A stretch of 64,000 nt of DNA from Linanthus parryae (taxonomy: Eukaryota; Streptophyta; Magnoliopsida; Ericales; Polemoniaceae): contig JALGPY010000008.1 in the NCBI GenBank assembly GCA_023055425.1, positions 22,789,359 to 22,853,358 on the forward strand. The letters are read 5' to 3'. Within the stretch, counting starts at the first letter, position 1; each line of letters starts with the position of its first letter. Below the pieces are notes generated by a model. That model saw only the letters and a program-made list of their open reading frames with translations, made no database searches and was not told where the DNA came from. This document shows, piece after piece, positions 59,640 to 64,000 of this stretch. The position numbers were made by a program, and so were the translations under genes.

Positions 59640-60790
59640 AAAAGAGACAGTTAGTCAGTTACAATGAATCCAAAAAGTCCAACAGAAGATCTACTAAGCC
59701 CAGCGGCATAGGAGTGCGTCACTCAGAGAAACTGAAGAAAGAGTCCTCGAACGAAAGAATCAGACATACGGATCCCATCAAAGGTCTGCCTTTTCCATAC
59801 CCTCCAAATGATCCCCCATCACAACAATAGGAGCCAACCGCCAAGCCCTCAGCCTATCTCTGTCCACACGTACTCCACTCCAAGCAACCAAGAATTCTGG
59901 AACTGTAGCAGTGGCAGTCAAACATATCCCAAAGGTAGTTACTAGATAGGACCAGACCCCAGAAGGACTTCACAGCAGGACAATGAAGCAAAAGGTGGTA
60001 AACCGACTCTAAGCTAGATTTACACACAGCATTAACTCACTAACACCTGACGGCAGCGAACCAAGTTGTCAATATTTAAGATCCTATCATGAGCTACACA
60101 ACGAACAAAGAAAGAGTGTTCGACTTTACTTTCCAGATCAAAGGAACCTGGATCTCGGATGCATGCCAGAATACGAAAGAAATTCAAACAGTCCTGCATA
60201 CAGACACAGAAAATCTTCCCAAGATCCTCCCATACTGACAGACAAAGGCACTGAGATCCTGAGCAAATTCAAAACTGTTTCATAAATACGGTATGTTCCT
60301 ACACACTGCAAATGACATCCTACACAGAATTTGGACACGGAACATACTGTATTTATGAAATTGTGAACTCGAAAAGAAACCTGAAGATACACCCATCAAA
60401 TGTGTCATAGTATTATCACAATGAGTGACTGAATGATGGAAAAAATTCAACAATGCGCGCTTTAGGATCCTACACAGACATATCTTACCAAGCCTGTACT
60501 CCCTCAACCCCTCCATCGAGCAGACGGACTGACAAGGGCTTTAGGATCCTGAGCAAGACGATAAAGAGAAGGGAACTGACCTGACAATGGATCCTCCCTA
60601 ACCCAAAGATCCTACCAGAAGCGCACACGATTTCCTGAGCCAATCTTAAGCCTAACAATGCCAAAAACTTAACCCACCCTGCTCTTATACCCTTCCACAA
60701 CCATAAGGGCCTTCGACCTCCCCGGAACACCGGCTGTCTCCCTGTATCAAACCTAGCATATAAATCGCCGCCAAAGCCTCTCCCTCTCTA
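59640..60790 (-). pseudogene. L1-like LINE, 3' part, decayed
   Basis: Minus-strand wording in shifting frames: NRVRFWYDLWVREDPL-like and FPSLYRLAQDPKAL-like near 60530-60650, HLLLHCPAVKSFWGLVLSS near 59950-60000, and a GIIWRVWKRQTFDGI-like string near 59780-59830. These are typical of the zinc-binding (zf-RVT) region after plant LINE reverse transcriptases. Several stops and shifts. No intact domain. Confidence 0.7.
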
Positions 60791-61742
60791 GCTCAAACCT
60801 CTATAACTAGTTTCCTAAAAAAGTTTGATTAAAGAAAATCAGCTACATAATGCCCAAACCACCACTGTAATTATCTATGTGTGGCTTTTCAAGTGCATTG
60901 GTGACAAATTTAAGTGGCGCAGTCAATTCTGAAATTGGCACTTGACATGAAACTCATAAAACACGTCAAACATACAGCTAGATTTGATAAGTTTTTTTGA
61001 ACTAAAGTGAGAAGCGCTTGGATCAAATTCCTCCCATGGCTTCTATCAAACAAACTTATGCTCATCCAGTTTCTAAACAATTCCATTTTTATTCGCTCTT
61101 TACCCAATTCTCCTGGTTCCCTCTAGGTCTTTAACTATGATAAACCTGTGTTGCTCTTTTTCACAACCTAACAAACGCTCTTTTTTGGAATCATTGAAAC
61201 CACCTCAATCGTGTTCCCAGTTTATCTTCAATCTCATGCATGCCCATTGCCCAATTAGGCAATCCTCTTCTCCTAAAACGCCCTTCTCCTCCCAAACCGA
61301 AAAGAGAAGTGACTTTCAGAACTCTCCTAAGGAACGAAACAACAAACCCGGCTATCCGCTAAAACACAAATCTACTGTTTACTGTAAGTCCTGGTGCTGC
61401 CAAGCATAGTTTGAGCTTTGCGCCAAGACTAAGTGCAAACAAGTATTTTGCCAAGTTCTTCAGAACAGTGATTACTGTCCGCTTCGCTATTTATCTTTTA
61501 TGATAAAAGTATAAAACCCCGTCTCCTCTTTTATAATGCCAACAGAAAATCGAACAGAATTTCTTTCTCGAGATTATGAGATAACAGGCTTAAAATTGTG
61601 TTAACCCATAGGTATTTCAACTTTGGATCTTCCTAGTATCCAGATGTTGCAAAGTAAACTCACAGAAATGCATCCTTTACGATCTTTAAAACTAATTTTT
61701 CGAGTGTATTTAGCTTTCAGAGATATTGAAAATACTTGTAAT

Positions 61743-62320
61743 TAGGCTAGCCATCGGCCCAGTGGCCCAGCCAACCCGCCCAACCTAGCCCGGGAATTTC
61801 CGGCTTGGATTCAACAAATTCCGGCCCGTCATGGGCTTCGGTTTTAAATTTGAGCCCGACCAACATATGGGTTGGGCTTGGGTTATGTAACTTCAGCCCA
61901 AGCCCAACCCGAACTCTCTATTACATTTATTATTTATATGTAACCACACTTAAATACGCATATATACTTATCTATATAAGTGTTCTCTATAAATTACACG
62001 TTAAACATGCTATGTTAAATACATAAAATTAGAAGATAAAATTGAAAAATGTCAAAGTCGCCCAATGTTGTGAATGATATTTGTTTGTAAAGTAATATAA
62101 AATGTCTTATAATTATATTTTTTAATCATTAACTTTACTCTTTAATTAAGTTAAATTAATATTTTGACCCTTGGGTTGGGTTGGGTTGGGTTGGGTTTAA
62201 ACTTTTTAGAATGTTACGGGCTTGGGTTTGATTCTCGGCCCGATCGGCGGGTTGTGTTGGGCTTGGGTTCACCGTTTTAAACATTCGGCCCCGTAGGCCC
62301 GGCCCGGACCACGGCCAGGC
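61743..62320. mobile_element. Probable hAT-like non-autonomous element
   Basis: GC-rich ends with GGCCC/GGGCC words in both orientations (61743-61900 and 62225-62320) around an AT-rich core, plus a (GGGTT)n run at 62172-62199. Candidate 8-bp targets CTTGTAAT (61735-61742) and CTTGTAAA (62321-62328) match at 7 of 8. Terminal repeats are weak. Confidence 0.5.
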
Positions 62321-62509
62321 CTTGTAAACAAAGAAGGCGGGTTTCTTTAATATGTAAATCTGTTGAACTGAAAAAGAATGTTTACAGAGGAACTGAGGTA
62401 ATTCTCTCGTAACCTACACATCGAAAGGAATAGAACTACTTAACCAAACTATGCTAAGAAATCAACATAATCTAAAAGATGGTCCATCGAACTCAACAGC
62501 ATGCATGAA

Positions 62510-62700
62510 CGCCATTTCACGACAGCTGGAGGATAAGCCCTTTAAAGAAGCCATCTGACGTGCGAACCCCGTCTAAGGTTTCCTCATAGCGCACCCTCCA
62601 ACGGATCCACATAACAACCAAAGGAGCCAAAAGTCGATAGAACCAGACCCCAGAAGAATCTCACAGCAGGACAATGAAGCAGAAGATGGTCACTGGTTGA
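62510..62700 (-). pseudogene. Second L1-like LINE 3' fragment
   Basis: ACCAGACCCCAGAAGAATCT and CACAGCAGGACAATGAAGCA are near-identical to 59955-59990 of the larger LINE fragment, giving an HCPAVRFFWGLV-like string on the minus strand. Only about 190 bp survives. Confidence 0.65.
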
Positions 62701-64000
62701 AAAAGGTGGGTTCCTTTAAGTGACTATTCCCTCGTGTATGATATTCCATATCCAGTGTGTCTCATCTCACAGCGTATGGATGAGTGAGTGTGGCGGATTT
62801 GCCACACCAAGGTTTGCTTAATTGTGTTGTGGGATCAACAGGCAGTAGTGCTGTCGCGTGGAAATTATTTGAGCCTCAGGAGTCAGAGCTGATTCCTGCT
62901 CATTCTTATTCTTTGGGAATCTAATTTGCTGAATCTCGAGTTTTAATTCATTGTCTGCTTTTTGGAATTAGATGGGTTTACCTGTATGATATTTGATGTG
63001 GTTTTGATATGTTTATTCGGGGAAATGTCATTTTTCTTGTGTCCCAGATACCATCTCTGGTGCATGGTAGCTCATACATCTACAGCGAGCGCAACAGTGT
63101 TGACTAATACAAAGATTCTCTCGAATTTGTTCTATTCACTCACTAATCAGACTTCTTTTCACATGCCAAGCTTTCAGCGTAGGCAACATAGTTTCTTTTC
63201 TTTGGCAGTTCTAGCTTGCTCAGGTATAGTTTGGTTCTACATAGAGACTTCAGCTTCTAGGCACCTTTTTTATATGATCTATAGCTGTCTGTCCTTTCCA
63301 TGGACCATTATGCTCTTGTTTGAGTGTTCTGAGTCATCCTAATACCACAAGTCCATAACAGCACTACCTTCACCTCCATATAGACCCCGAGGAAAATCCC
63401 AAACTACCCTAGCAGGTAATAACATCCTTCAAATTACAAAACTGCCGAACCCTGCACAGCCAAATTGCTTCTAGGAATGGAGTGCTTGAAAGACTTGCAA
63501 AAAAATCTAGGAAGAAGCAATGCATGTTGGAGGAGGGGGTAAACTTTGATAAAGGCGATATTTCAAGCCTGTCAACTTATTACCTATATTGTTCCCGTAC
63601 AGGTCGCTGGTGAAGCACGTAGAAACAGAATTTCATGTGGGAAGGAGAGGACGGGAATAGGAAAACGCAATTTGAAATCATTGGAGGAGGAGGGGACTGT
63701 GCAGGTCTATGCAAAGAGAGGGGCGGGTAGTCTTGGAGAGGTTTAAACGCACAGTAAGAGGCAGATCGTGGGTATTCTTTTACACAGAAAATCCCTAGTA
63801 GAGTATGAAAAATCACCGCAAATTTGTGTTCAGATAAGACGGAAGCTAATCATACTTTACAGATGATTCAAGATTTGAAGTAATTGGGGGATGGTGATAT
63901 TCTGAGCCACTGTTGGTAGGGACACACTCCCTCTTAAGTTGCTGTCCTTCTTAGTTTAGAATAGATACAATCCAACTGTTCTAATTGCAGACTTTTCAAG
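62701..64000. other. No gene recognised to window end
   Basis: A 126-codon plus-strand frame (62962-63342), hydrophobic in part, lacks an ATG at its left end and shows no motif. Short frames at 63546-63746 and 63580-63816 overlap on opposite strands. The region could be a long intron of the FRIGIDA-like gene or intergenic. Confidence 0.4.

Noticed and set aside
62962..63342. 126-residue membrane-protein gene
   Set aside because: No ATG at its start, no family resemblance, and hydrophobicity is common in T-rich random sequence.

Overview
This is nuclear DNA of a flowering plant, most likely a eudicot. The genes are split by many GT-AG introns, two of them encode proteins expected in the chloroplast, and the rest is dense plant transposon sequence (SINEs including an Au-type one, Copia, RTE and L1-like LINEs, CACTA, mariner, Mutator, hAT, Stowaway and Tourist-type elements). 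The species cannot be fixed from the sequence.

Layout. (1) 382-10807 (+): the last eleven exons of a chloroplast Hsp100 chaperone of the ClpD/ERD1 type; its 5' part lies outside the window. (2) 10808-11690: a decayed copy of the 3' end of the U2A' gene found further right. (3) 11839-12761 (-): five exons of a small gene I cannot name. (4) 13519-16249: an Ac-like hAT element and a CACTA transposase fragment. (5) 17475-30236 (+): a complete ten-exon chloroplast shikimate kinase gene, probably with a non-coding leader exon near 16.4-16.7 kb and with introns swollen by transposons. (6) 30.2-38.7 kb: a tRNA-Leu(AAG) gene, SINE and mariner remnants, a 1.76-kb Mutator-like element and local repeats. 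(7) 39737-48828 (-): a complete eight-exon gene for spliceosomal U2 snRNP protein A'. (8) 49042-52592: a 5'-truncated Copia retrotransposon and, beyond it, a frameshifted duplicate of the first three U2A' exons. (9) 52.8-55.4 kb: a second Mutator-like element and small hairpin elements. (10) 56221-58823 (-): the last two exons of a FRIGIDA-like gene, with nested transposons in the intron. (11) 58.9-64 kb: MITEs, L1-like LINE remnants and unannotated sequence.

The genes do not form a pathway: plastid protein quality control, aromatic amino-acid synthesis, pre-mRNA splicing and a flowering-type regulator are simply neighbours. The main structural point is that the ClpD/U2A' tail-to-tail junction is present twice in direct orientation (about 10.8-11.7 kb and 38.7-40.7 kb), bracketing the 27-kb block with shikimate kinase and the unnamed gene. 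I see no operon, CRISPR array or prokaryote-type defence system. The least usual material is this segmental duplication, the duplicated U2A' 5' end, and a set of Mutator-like elements sharing GGGTAAAAGAC ends and 9-bp target duplications.
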